NCBI RefSeq assembly: GCF_019173455.1
Contig: NZ_JADPQH010000001.1
Span: 1,116,001 to 1,180,000, forward strand
DNA: 64,000 bases
Reading direction: 5' to 3'
From: Nesterenkonia sp. Act20
GTDB taxonomy: Bacteria > Actinomycetota > Actinomycetes > Actinomycetales > Micrococcaceae
In this document: positions 28,795 through 36,940 of the stretch, piece by piece
Numbering within the stretch: position 1 is the first letter of the stretch
Layout of the letters: each line of letters starts with the position of its first letter
Notes under the pieces: generated by a model
The model's input: the letters and a program-made list of their open reading frames with translations, nothing else
What the model was told of the DNA's origin: nothing
The model's database searches: none
Made by a program: the position numbers and the translations under genes

Positions 28795-29616
28795 GTGAGC
28801 AAGCAGTCCATTTTAGGTCGCATGTCCCAGCTGGTACGCGCGAACGTCAACGCCATGCTGGATCGCTCCGAGGACCCGGAGAAGATGCTCGACCAGATGG
28901 TCCGAGACTTCACCAACAACATCTCGGAGGCCGAAGAAGCGATCGCTCAGACCATCGGCAACCTGCGCATGATGGAGGACGACTACAGCGAGGATCTCGA
29001 GAACTCGCGCTCCTGGGGCCAGAAGGCCCTCGCCGCCTCCCGCAAGGCCGACGAGTTCCGCGACAGCGGCAACACCGAGAACGCGCAGAAGTTCGACAAC
29101 CTGGCCAAGGTCGCGATCCAGCGCCAGATGGAGGCTGAGTCCTCGGCGAAGTCCGCCGAGCCGACTATCACCTCCCAGCGCGAGATCGTGGACCGGCTCA
29201 AGACCGGTCTTGAGCAGATGAAGACCAAGCGTCAGCAGCTCGTGTCCAAGCGTGATGAGCTCATCGCTCGCTCCCGCGCCGCCCACGCCCAGTCCCAGGT
29301 CCACGACGCCGTGAAGTCCATCGACGTGATGGACCCGACCTCGGAGGTCGGACGCTTCGAAGAGAAGATCCGTCGCGAAGAGGCCCGGGTGCGCGGGCGC
29401 AACGAGCTCGCCGCCTCCTCCCTGGATGCGCAGTTCGAGTCCCTGGAGGACCTGGGCGAGCAGGCCGAGGTCGATGCGCGCCTCGCAGCGCTGAAGAGCG
29501 GCAGCTCCTCACAGGGCGCCCTCGGCGCAGGCACCGGCAGCGCCGACAGCGCCGATACCGGAGTCGACGAGCGAGACTTTGCCCAGCTTGAAGCCGAGGA
29601 CCGCGAGCGCGGCTGA
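28795..29616 (+). CDS. pspA: PspA/IM30 (Vipp1) family protein
   Basis: A 273-residue coiled-coil protein of the PspA/IM30 family, which forms oligomers on the inner face of the membrane and protects it under envelope stress. Family features are MSKQSILGRMSQLVRANVN at the amphipathic N-terminus, DPEKMLDQMVRDFTNNI, AIAQTIGNLRMMED and long heptad helices to about residue 220. The tail is flexible and Gly/Ser-rich. The GTG at 28795 was chosen because GAGGAAAGG lies 8 nt upstream and the N-terminus matches homologs. A GTG 9 nt earlier is inside that site. Confidence 0.92.
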   Translation: MSKQSILGRMSQLVRANVNAMLDRSEDPEKMLDQMVRDFTNNISEAEEAIAQTIGNLRMMEDDYSEDLENSRSWGQKALAASRKADEFRDSGNTENAQKFDNLAKVAIQRQMEAESSAKSAEPTITSQREIVDRLKTGLEQMKTKRQQLVSKRDELIARSRAAHAQSQVHDAVKSIDVMDPTSEVGRFEEKIRREEARVRGRNELAASSLDAQFESLEDLGEQAEVDARLAALKSGSSSQGALGAGTGSADSADTGVDERDFAQLEAEDRERG

Positions 29617-29659
29617 ACAGAGTATGACGTGCGGGCGATGAGCCCGCCGAAGTGATGAA

Positions 29660-29696
29660 ACAATGGGGGGTGAACTCGACGTTCACTCCCCATTGT
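29660..29696 (+). terminator. hairpin between pspA and pdxS
   Basis: ACAATGGGGGGTGAAC (29660-29675) pairs with the complementary 29681-29696 over 16 bp with one G-T wobble and a 5-nt loop. It lies 44 nt after the pspA stop. There is no T-run. Confidence 0.65.
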
Positions 29697-29766
29697 CGTC
29701 GCCGCCGTCGTTCATCATCCCGGCACTCCGTCGACACCGCAGCATCCAACACTTCAGGAGATATCC

Positions 29767-30678
29767 GTGACCACTGAGGCCACCACGCCCGCCACCGAGG
29801 CCACCGGCGCCACCGCCGTCAACACCGGGCTCGCCCAGATGCTCAAGGGCGGCGTGATCATGGACGTGGTCACCCCCGAACAGGCACGCATCGCCGAAGA
29901 GGCCGGCGCCGTCGCCGTCATGGCTCTCGAGCGCGTGCCCGCCGACATCCGCGCCACCGGCGGTGTCGCCCGGATGTCCGACCCGGATCTGATCAGCGGC
30001 ATCATCGAGACGGTGTCCATCCCCGTGATGGCCAAGGCCCGCATCGGCCACTTCGTCGAGGCGCAGATCCTGGAGCACCTCAAGGTCGACTACATCGACG
30101 AGTCCGAGGTCCTCTCCCCCGCCGACTATGTCCACCACATCGACAAGTCCAAGTTCAAGGTGCCCTTCGTCTGCGGCGCCACCAACCTGGGCGAAGCGCT
30201 GCGCCGCATCACCGAAGGCGCCTCGATGATCCGCTCCAAGGGTGAGGCTGGCACCGGGGATGTCTCTGAGGCGATGAAGCACATCCGCACCATCAACGCC
30301 GAGATCGCCCGGCTGACCTCCTTGGCCGAGGATGAGCTCTACCTCGCCGCCAAGGATCTTCAGGCACCCTACGCCCTGGTGAAGCAGGTCGCCCGCGAAG
30401 GACGCCTCCCGGTGGTGCTCTTCGTCGCCGGCGGCGTGGCCACCCCTGCCGACGCCGCCATGATGATGCAGATGGGCGCCGACGGCGTGTTCGTCGGCTC
30501 GGGCATCTTCAAGGCCGGCAACCCGGCGGAGCGCGCGGCGGCCATCGTCAAGGCCACCACGTACTTCGACGACCCCGCCGTGATCACCGAGGCCTCCAAG
30601 GGCCTGGGAGAAGCCATGGTGGGCATCAACGTGGCTGACCTTCCCGCACCACACCGCCTCGCCGAGCGCGGCTGGTGA
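29767..30678 (+). CDS. pdxS: pyridoxal 5'-phosphate synthase, lyase subunit PdxS
   Basis: PdxS joins ribose 5-phosphate, glyceraldehyde 3-phosphate and ammonia into pyridoxal 5'-phosphate. The 303-residue TIM barrel has [20 protein letters not shown], the catalytic Lys in [29 protein letters not shown], and the second Lys in [16 protein letters not shown]. The phosphate-binding [10 protein letters not shown] is also present. The GTG start follows AGGAGA. The last 4 bp overlap pdxT (GTGA), so the synthase and amidase subunits are made together. Confidence 0.97.
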   Translation: MTTEATTPATEATGATAVNTGLAQMLKGGVIMDVVTPEQARIAEEAGAVAVMALERVPADIRATGGVARMSDPDLISGIIETVSIPVMAKARIGHFVEAQILEHLKVDYIDESEVLSPADYVHHIDKSKFKVPFVCGATNLGEALRRITEGASMIRSKGEAGTGDVSEAMKHIRTINAEIARLTSLAEDELYLAAKDLQAPYALVKQVAREGRLPVVLFVAGGVATPADAAMMMQMGADGVFVGSGIFKAGNPAERAAAIVKATTYFDDPAVITEASKGLGEAMVGINVADLPAPHRLAERGW

Positions 30679-31286
30679 GCACACCGCGCATCGGGGTCCT
30701 GGCGCTTCAGGGAGCTGTGGCAGAACATGCCCGCGCCCTGCAGGCCGCCGGGGCAGAAGTCTCCACGGTGCGCCGGCCGACCGAGCTTCAGGGTCTTGAC
30801 GGACTGATCGTCCCCGGGGGTGAGTCCACCACGATGGCCCGGCTGGCCGCCCCGGTGCACCTGATGGAAGCCATTCGCGAACGCCATGCCGAGGGGATGG
30901 CCATGTTCGGCACCTGCGCCGGCATGATCCTGATGGCCGATCAGATCCTCGACGCGGAGGCGCTCACCGGCTTCGAGCGGATCGGCGGGCTCGATGTGGT
31001 CGTGCGCCGCAACGGCTACGGCAGCCAGCTCGATTCCTTCACCGGTGCGCTGCCCGTGAGCGGGCTGCCCGAAGACGACCTCAGCCCGCTGCAGGCGGTG
31101 TTCATCCGGGCTCCCGTCATCGAATCCGTGGGCTCCGCGGTCGAGGTCATCGCCTCCTGGCAGGACCGACCGGTGGCGGTGCGACAGGGCCGGGTGCTGG
31201 CCGCCAGCTTCCACCCGGAGCTGACTCCAGATCATCGCCTGCACCAGCATTTCGTCCAGCTCGCCGGCGCTCGGCTCAACAGCTGA
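30675..31286 (+). CDS. pdxT: pyridoxal 5'-phosphate synthase, glutaminase subunit PdxT
   Basis: Class I glutamine amidotransferase that supplies ammonia to PdxS. The 203-residue protein has [17 protein letters not shown] at the N-terminus, [13 protein letters not shown], the nucleophile Cys in [12 protein letters not shown], and the His-Glu pair in [11 protein letters not shown]. These are all active-site elements of the family. It begins with GTG overlapping the pdxS stop. In many relatives yebC and ruvC follow; here the gene order changes after this point. Confidence 0.96.
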   Translation: MSTPRIGVLALQGAVAEHARALQAAGAEVSTVRRPTELQGLDGLIVPGGESTTMARLAAPVHLMEAIRERHAEGMAMFGTCAGMILMADQILDAEALTGFERIGGLDVVVRRNGYGSQLDSFTGALPVSGLPEDDLSPLQAVFIRAPVIESVGSAVEVIASWQDRPVAVRQGRVLAASFHPELTPDHRLHQHFVQLAGARLNS

Positions 31287-31366
31287 CCTGAAAACTGGGC
31301 CGGGGTCAGGCATGATGTCTCAGGGATGCTGAACGGACCCACGGGACCCTCGATATAGGAGAGACC

Positions 31367-32494
31367 ATGACTGACGGACCAGAGAATGGGCAGAGTTCAA
31401 CGGGGCCAGCGGCCCGCGCCGCCGATCCGAACACGCCTCAGGTCCAGCTGCACATGCTCGCCGGGGACCATCCCGAGCTGCGCCCGCTGATCGCCGAGAA
31501 CCCCAACACCTACCCCGAGCTGCTCGAATGGCTCGCCGGTCTCGATGACCCAGCCGTCGACGCCGCCCTGGCGCGCCGCGCCGGCAATGGCGGGGGAATC
31601 GACCCCGCCGAGCAGAACACCACGATGCTCCCTGCCACCGGACCAGGCCAGGGCGGTGGCACTGAGGAGTTCTCCGCAGTGCAGCAGGGCCGCCCCGCAG
31701 ACTATGAGCAGTCGACAGAGCCTGCCGGCAACGAGTCCGAGTATCCCCAGGGCTACGGCCAGCCCCAGCCGGGAGCCGGCTACTATCCCTCGGCCCCCGC
31801 GCAGGGCGCGCCCTGGCAGACACCGCATCCGGCGGCGTCGTACCCTGCCGGCGCCTACCCTGCCGACGCCTACCCCGCCGAACGCGAGGAGGAGCCGCGC
31901 CGTCGCGGTGGGGGCACCTGCGCCATCGTCTTCCTGATCATCCTGCTTGCAGTGGCCGCAGTGGTAGCCGCTTACTTCCTGATCTTCGGCGGCGTGTTCA
32001 GCGGGGACGACGACGCCGACCAGGACACCGTCTCCCAGGGCGAGGTCCAGGAGGGTGAACAGGAGCAGGCCCCCGAAGAGGATCCGAACGCGGAGGAGAG
32101 CACCCCCGCAGAGGAAGATTCTGACGCAGACATCGAGGAGGGGACGACGCGTCCAGCACCCGAGGGCGCCCAGGACATTCCCGCCTTCACCGCTCCCTCC
32201 GGAAACATCAACTGCGCCATGGACGCCGAGGAGCTCGAGTGCAGCATCCTCGACTACACCTTCGACACCCCCGAGGACTGCGAAGGCCCTGCCCGCTTCT
32301 CGCTGGCCGCCGAGGAGGCCCAGCTGGGCTGCGGAGAGTCCGGCGCCGCCGAGTCCGCCACGCTGCAGTACGGTCAGTCCGCCAGCAACGGACGCTTCGC
32401 CTGCGTCTCTTCGGAGTCAGGCTTCGAATGCTGGAACACCGAGACCGGAAGCGGCTTCTTCATGGCCCGGCAGAGCTACCAGCTCCAGGACTGA
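31367..32494 (+). CDS. LRV-domain membrane protein with C-terminal Cys-rich domain (paralog A)
   Basis: A 375-residue protein. Residues 23-75 form a leucine-rich-repeat-variant segment (HMLAGDHPELRPLIAENPN and YPELLEWLAGLDDPAVD). A Tyr/Pro/Gly-rich linker follows, then one membrane segment (about 184-208, CAIVFLIILLAVAAVVAAYF), an acidic linker and an extracytoplasmic domain (about 268-375). That domain begins APSGNINCAMDAEELECSI and has six Cys, likely in disulfides. The same architecture occurs in the gene at 33492, with matching repeat and C-terminal motifs. Function is unknown; LRV segments suggest protein binding in the cytoplasm linked to an outside sensor or ligand domain. Start supported by AGGAGAG. 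Confidence 0.7.
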   Translation: MTDGPENGQSSTGPAARAADPNTPQVQLHMLAGDHPELRPLIAENPNTYPELLEWLAGLDDPAVDAALARRAGNGGGIDPAEQNTTMLPATGPGQGGGTEEFSAVQQGRPADYEQSTEPAGNESEYPQGYGQPQPGAGYYPSAPAQGAPWQTPHPAASYPAGAYPADAYPAEREEEPRRRGGGTCAIVFLIILLAVAAVVAAYFLIFGGVFSGDDDADQDTVSQGEVQEGEQEQAPEEDPNAEESTPAEEDSDADIEEGTTRPAPEGAQDIPAFTAPSGNINCAMDAEELECSILDYTFDTPEDCEGPARFSLAAEEAQLGCGESGAAESATLQYGQSASNGRFACVSSESGFECWNTETGSGFFMARQSYQLQD

Positions 32495-32496
32495 GC

Positions 32497-33339
32497 GTGG
32501 GAGATCCGCGTGCACTGACTTCGACGGCACGGACTTCGACTGCACGGACTTCGACGGCGCTCTCCGCAGGCTCCCTGGCCTGTGTGCTGATGCTGACCGG
32601 CTGCGGGGAGGTCGTGCAGTCAGAGTCGGATCAGGACCAGAAGAGTGTGCTGGTGCTGGATCGGGGTCCGCATACGGAGTCCGATGAGCCTCCGGCGGAG
32701 TCGGGGGCCTCCAACGGACCGCGTGGAGGTGCGCAGGCCGAGGAATTCAGCCTGGCTGAGCTCCAGGACATGCCCTACGAGCAGTTCCGCTCCGGTGAGG
32801 TCCGCCGGGAGCAGCGGTTTCAGCTGCTCTGGCACTACGCGGAGCTCAGCAGCGATTACGCCGAGCATTTCGCCCCGGAGGAGGGGCTCGACGCCTACAA
32901 CCCGGTGGAGACCGCCAGCGCCGAGGACGAACCCCGGGAGATCCTGGACCAGTATTGGTACCTCAATCAGCTGTACCACCTGGGTGAGCTGCTCGCGGAG
33001 CAGCATGGCGGCACGGACATCGCGATGAAGCTTGCCCGCGTGGTGGATCGCGGCAATGTCCGTGAACTTGAATCGATGCTCGATTCCACGGAGCTCGAGG
33101 CACCGGCCTGGCTGATGGAGAGCCGCTACGAGCTGGTGGAGGCCGATGAGTGCCTGCGGCCCCCGGAGGGAACCGAGACGGCGATCCCCCGGGATGAGCA
33201 GGTCTGTTGGGAACTCGACTTCGAGATCACCCAGGGTGCGGCCACCAGTCTCATGCCTTATTTCCACTGGACGGAGTTCGAGACCGCCGAGGGCGACACG
33301 GTCGGCTTCTGGAACCGTTCGGCGCTGCACTGGCTCTGA
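32497..33339 (+). CDS. putative lipoprotein of unknown function
   Basis: A 280-residue predicted lipoprotein. GTG at 32497 lies 3 nt after the preceding stop, with AGGA 6 nt upstream, so translation is coupled to the LRV gene. The N-terminus contains three TSTAR-like units encoded by a 15-bp repeat, then a hydrophobic stretch ending in lipobox LTGC with Cys36. The mature part is mostly helical and rich in acidic residues, with motifs such as WHYAELSSDYAEHFAPEEG and QYWYLNQLYHLGELLAEQ. No known family was recognised. Its position between two paralogous membrane proteins suggests it acts with them at the cell surface. Confidence 0.6.
   Translation: MGDPRALTSTARTSTARTSTALSAGSLACVLMLTGCGEVVQSESDQDQKSVLVLDRGPHTESDEPPAESGASNGPRGGAQAEEFSLAELQDMPYEQFRSGEVRREQRFQLLWHYAELSSDYAEHFAPEEGLDAYNPVETASAEDEPREILDQYWYLNQLYHLGELLAEQHGGTDIAMKLARVVDRGNVRELESMLDSTELEAPAWLMESRYELVEADECLRPPEGTETAIPRDEQVCWELDFEITQGAATSLMPYFHWTEFETAEGDTVGFWNRSALHWL
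32518..32557 (+). repeat. 15-bp tandem repeat in lipoprotein signal sequence
   Basis: Three near-identical 15-bp units (ACTTCGACGGCACGG at 32518, 32533 and a shortened one at 32548) encode TSTAR units in front of the hydrophobic signal region. The period is a multiple of three, so the frame is kept. Confidence 0.75.
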
Positions 33340-33362
33340 ACACACGAGCCCGTGACTCCTGA

Positions 33363-33401
33363 CTCGAAGCACTCATTCGAAGCACCGGCTCGAGGCACTC
33401 A
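33363..33401 (+). repeat. 13-bp tandem repeat, three copies
   Basis: CTCGAAGCACTCA, TTCGAAGCACCGG and CTCGAGGCACTCA lie head to tail (period 13) in the 152-bp gap between the lipoprotein gene and the second LRV gene. The rest of this gap holds a -10-like TAAGCT at 33418 and the AAGGA ribosome binding site. Confidence 0.65.
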
Positions 33402-33491
33402 GCGGCTGTGATCTGAGTAAGCTTCCCCTGATGTGAACTGTCCACCCAGCACGGGGCTCGGCGCGCCACCGACGGGACCGAAAAGGAACGC

Positions 33492-34835
33492 ATGGCTTCG
33501 ATCTATGACGAGCTCGGGGCGATCGCCGCGGACCCTCACACTGACTGGGACACGCTGCATTGGATCGCGGAGAACTATCCCGAGCTTCGCCCCGCCGTGG
33601 CGGAGAATCCAGCCGCGTATCCCGAACTGCTCGATGCGCTGAGTGCCATCGGCGACCCCGAGATCGACGCGGCACTCGCTCGGCGTCGCAGCCAGCCCCG
33701 GGCTTCGGTGAATCCGCCGACTGCCGCGAGCTCTGCAGAACGGACAGGCCTTGCAGGAGAGTCGGGTTCCGGAGGACCGGCGAGATCCGCGAGAGGCGGA
33801 TCGTCGTCCTGGTGGATCGCGACACCGGATGAGGAGACCCCCTCGCCCCCGATCGAGACCGCTTCGGACACGCAGGAGGAGTGGTTTGGCTCTCGACCCT
33901 CGGACACGGCTGCCTCCACGGCAGCCGCTCCCGGTCCGGCTGGTCGACCCTCGACCACACCGCCTCGGCGCAGCCGGCCCTCCACCCGCCGGCTCATGCT
34001 CGCGCTGGTGCTGCCCCTCATCGCCCTGGTCGCGGTGGGCGCTATGGTGCTCGCGCTGCTGGACGTGAATCAGGGCGACTCCACCGCGACGGAGGCTACG
34101 GCTCCAGCTTCACCCAGTGCGCAGGAGGATGCCGCTGAGGGAAGCCCCGGGGAGGAAGACGCGGACCCGGACGAGGGTGCCGCCAGCTCCACCACCGAAC
34201 CTGCGACGCTGCAGGAGCTCCGCGCCGCCGTGACCTCCCTGCCGGAGGAGTCCACCTGTGCCTCCGTCGCCGACGACGCCGCCACCTTCGCGGAATTCGG
34301 CACGGCGGTGACGACGGACGGCGGCGGTTTGGAGCCCTCGGACTCGATTTTGGTCCAGGAGACGCTGCTCGGACTTCAGGAAAGCTGTGGCAGCGTCCAC
34401 GCGGCTGCGCTGTACCTTGACCTGCGCGGATCCGAGGAGGCCACTGCGCTGGCCGGCACTGTGCAGGAGATGGGCTCCGCCTGGATCCAGACGTCGTTCC
34501 CTGCGCAGGGACAGCCACTGGAGAGCTTCGCCGCACCGGGAGGCAACGTGGTCTGCGAGCTCGGAGAGGCGATGCGCTGCACGGTTCTGGAGCACAGCTT
34601 CTCTGCTCCGGAGGGCTGCACCGGCGGCGTCACCTACGCGATCGAGGTCGACCGACCGGCAGAGCCTGCGTGTGGGGATCCGGTCGAGCCCGCGGGTCAG
34701 CCGGTGCTCGGCTACGGTCAGACAGCCTCGAATGAGTTCTATGCCTGCTCGTCCTTTCAGTCGCAGATGTCCTGCTGGAACCAGCTCACCGGTGAGGGGA
34801 TCAACCTTTCGGCCAGCCGGAACGCCACCTACTGA
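33492..34835 (+). CDS. LRV-domain membrane protein with C-terminal Cys-rich domain (paralog B)
   Basis: A 447-residue paralog of the protein at 31367. The LRV segment is at about 15-65 (LHWIAENYPELRPAVAENPA, YPELLDALSAIGDPEIDAAL). A Ser/Pro-rich linker, one membrane segment (about 163-187, LMLALVLPLIALVAVGAMVL), and an acidic linker follow. An extra extracytoplasmic segment with two Cys spans about 235-330. The C-terminal domain (about 340-447) has the same order of motifs as paralog A: APGGNVVCELGEAMRCTVL, GYGQTASNEFYACSS and SCWNQLTGEG. Start supported by AAGGA. Function unknown; see paralog A. Confidence 0.7.
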   Translation: MASIYDELGAIAADPHTDWDTLHWIAENYPELRPAVAENPAAYPELLDALSAIGDPEIDAALARRRSQPRASVNPPTAASSAERTGLAGESGSGGPARSARGGSSSWWIATPDEETPSPPIETASDTQEEWFGSRPSDTAASTAAAPGPAGRPSTTPPRRSRPSTRRLMLALVLPLIALVAVGAMVLALLDVNQGDSTATEATAPASPSAQEDAAEGSPGEEDADPDEGAASSTTEPATLQELRAAVTSLPEESTCASVADDAATFAEFGTAVTTDGGGLEPSDSILVQETLLGLQESCGSVHAAALYLDLRGSEEATALAGTVQEMGSAWIQTSFPAQGQPLESFAAPGGNVVCELGEAMRCTVLEHSFSAPEGCTGGVTYAIEVDRPAEPACGDPVEPAGQPVLGYGQTASNEFYACSSFQSQMSCWNQLTGEGINLSASRNATY

Positions 34836-34842
34836 CGCGGTC

Positions 34843-36333
34843 TCAGCTCTGGTGTGGGCGAGCCTCGATCGCGCCGGGCGCCGCTGGCGGCCCCTCGACC
34901 GCGCAATGCGCCGGATGTGCCACTGCGGAGGGACTCGCGGGTGCCGGTCCTGGATCGCGGATGGTGAAGGCCGCGAGAAGCCCGCCGAGGACGAGGACGA
35001 CCGCCCCGATGATGCAGGCGGCGTCGAACCCCGCCGCGAACTGGACCGGATCGCTGTAGACCTCACCGCTGAGCCCGACTGCCGCGGGCAGGACGGCGAT
35101 GGCGATCAGCCCAGCGGCACGAGCGACGGCGTTGTTCACACCCGACGCCAGGCCGACCTGCCGCTCGGGCACGGAAGACAGCGCGGTGGCCGTCAGTGGT
35201 GCGACCAGCAGCGACAGTCCCAGGCCCAGGATGATCACGGGCGGCAGGACGTCGAGGAGGTAGGACGCGTCCTGGTCGATGCGCAGCATCAGTCCCAGGG
35301 AGACGGCGCAGACCAGCGGTCCGACTGTCATCGGCAGGCGCGGGCCGATCCGCGAACTCAGGGCGCCGGCCGATGGGGAGAGGACGAGCATCAGAGCAGT
35401 GACCGGCAGCATCGCGATGCCAGAAGCGAGCGGACTGAAGTCTGCCACCACCTGCAGGTGGAGGACGAGGAGGAAGAAGATGCCGCCGAACACCGCGTAG
35501 ATCAGGAATGTCACGGCGTTCGTGGCGCTGAACTGTCGATTCCTGAAGATCCGCAGCGGCAGCATCGGGTGCTCTGTGCCTCGCTCCACGAGGAGGAACA
35601 GCGCAGCGGCGACGACGCCGATAACCGCTGAACCAAGGACCGCCGGAGCTGTCACGCCCTGCACGGGTGCCTCGATGAGCGCATAGGTGGTTCCGGCGAG
35701 GGCGAGGGCACCGAGGACGGCGCCGAGGATGTCGAGTCGGCCCGTCGCCTCGGCGTCGCGCGTCTCCGGCACGTGGCGGGCCGCGATCCAGACGACGGCG
35801 AGAGCGATCGGCACGTTGATCAGGAACACCCAGCGCCAGGACACGCTTTCGACGAGCCAGCCGCCCAGGAACGGGCCGATCGCGGTGGCGACCCCGCCCA
35901 GGCCGGACCAGGCGCCGATCGCCCGAGCCCGATCCTCGCCCGAGAAGCTGGCCTGAATGATGGCGAGGCTTCCCGGGGTCAGCAGCGCCCCGCCGACCCC
36001 TTGCAGAGCCCGAGCGGCGATGAGCAGTCCCGCATCTGGTGCCAAGCCGCAGAGCAAGGAGGCCACCGCGAACCACACGACTCCGATCACGAAGATGCGT
36101 CGGCGACCGTACCGGTCCCCCAGCGAACCACCGAGCAGGATGAACGAGGCAAGCGTCAGTGTGTAACCCGTGACCATCCACTGTAGGGCCGCGAAGTCGG
36201 TGCCGAGGTCCGCCCCGATGGTCGGCAGAGCGACGTTGACCACGGTTGCGTCGATCCCAGCGATGCCTGAGCCGAGGACTGTGGCGAGCAGGATCCACCG
36301 CCCCGCTGCTGTCTTCATCCGGATCTCGCTCAT
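34843..36333 (-). CDS. MFS transporter, DHA2 (EmrB/QacA-like) family
   Basis: A 496-residue drug:proton antiporter-type permease with about 14 hydrophobic segments. Motif A is GGSLGDRYGRRRIFVIG, motif C is GGVATAIGPFLGGWLVES, and TM1 has IAGIDATVVNVALPTIGADL, which is diagnostic of DHA2. It probably exports antimicrobials or dyes, but the substrate cannot be read from sequence. The start overlaps the stop of the DUF1801 gene as ATGA, so the two form one operon. The end lies 7 bp from the convergent LRV gene stop. Confidence 0.9.
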   Translation of the reverse strand: MSEIRMKTAAGRWILLATVLGSGIAGIDATVVNVALPTIGADLGTDFAALQWMVTGYTLTLASFILLGGSLGDRYGRRRIFVIGVVWFAVASLLCGLAPDAGLLIAARALQGVGGALLTPGSLAIIQASFSGEDRARAIGAWSGLGGVATAIGPFLGGWLVESVSWRWVFLINVPIALAVVWIAARHVPETRDAEATGRLDILGAVLGALALAGTTYALIEAPVQGVTAPAVLGSAVIGVVAAALFLLVERGTEHPMLPLRIFRNRQFSATNAVTFLIYAVFGGIFFLLVLHLQVVADFSPLASGIAMLPVTALMLVLSPSAGALSSRIGPRLPMTVGPLVCAVSLGLMLRIDQDASYLLDVLPPVIILGLGLSLLVAPLTATALSSVPERQVGLASGVNNAVARAAGLIAIAVLPAAVGLSGEVYSDPVQFAAGFDAACIIGAVVLVLGGLLAAFTIRDPGPAPASPSAVAHPAHCAVEGPPAAPGAIEARPHQS

Positions 36334-36755
36334 ATCGCCCCCGGGTGCAGCTCGGCCGCGCGAGAGATCATGCTGCGAAACTCTGCCTGATCAAGCTTCT
36401 CAAGCGTGGTGAAGGTCAGCGCGGCGGCCCCCACCTTGACCCGTCCCAGCCGTGCCGCGCGCTTCTTCAGCAGGTACCCGCCGTCCTCGATGGCATTGAC
36501 GTAGACGGAGAGGTGTTTCGACTGCTCGGCCAGGCCGATGAGGAACCAGTCGACGTCGGCGCCGCGCGGTCGTGGCTGACGCATTCTGCCGTAGCCGATG
36601 ACGGCCTGTTCGGTGCCGCCCCACATGGTCCCGCGCCACAGCACCCTGCTCAGTTGAGACAGTTCCGCCCTGATCAGGGCGTCCAGTGCCGTCAGCTCCT
36701 CGGCCCGGTGGGTGGTGCGGAGGAATGCGTCTACGTCGTCATCGACCGGTGTCAT
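36330..36755 (-). CDS. DUF1801 domain-containing protein
   Basis: A 141-residue protein matching the DUF1801/YdhG-like fold: MTPVDDDVDAFLRTTHRAEE, the ALIRAELSQLSRVLWRGTMW segment, VIGYGRMR, DWFLIGLAEQSKHLSVYVNA and a final helix with EKLDQAEFRSMI. The function of this family is not known. It precedes and overlaps the DHA2 transporter gene (ATGA). A strong hairpin lies 22 nt upstream of its start. Confidence 0.8.
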   Translation of the reverse strand: MTPVDDDVDAFLRTTHRAEELTALDALIRAELSQLSRVLWRGTMWGGTEQAVIGYGRMRQPRPRGADVDWFLIGLAEQSKHLSVYVNAIEDGGYLLKKRAARLGRVKVGAAALTFTTLEKLDQAEFRSMISRAAELHPGAI

Positions 36756-36776
36756 GGCGAGAGCCTAGCGGACACG

Positions 36777-36812
36777 AGAGAACCCCCAGCACCTGAGTGC
36801 TGGGGGTTCTCT
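36777..36812. terminator. perfect 16-bp hairpin
   Basis: AGAGAACCCCCAGCAC (36777-36792) and its exact reverse complement (36797-36812) flank a 4-nt loop CTGA. It lies between the PepSY gene stop at 36941 and the DUF1801 start at 36755, both on the minus strand. It is a likely terminator for the two-component/PepSY operon. Lying 22 nt before a start codon, it could also act as an attenuator. No T-run follows. Confidence 0.75.
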
Positions 36813-36940
36813 GTCCTCTTGCGGGCGACCGGGTGAGTAGGCGGCCCGGTGGGGCGTGCAGCCTGTCGGTCCGCCAAGCGCCGCGAGGGGTGTTCCTCGT
36901 TGGACAGCGTGTGGCACCACCACCGACGTCACGTGATCGG

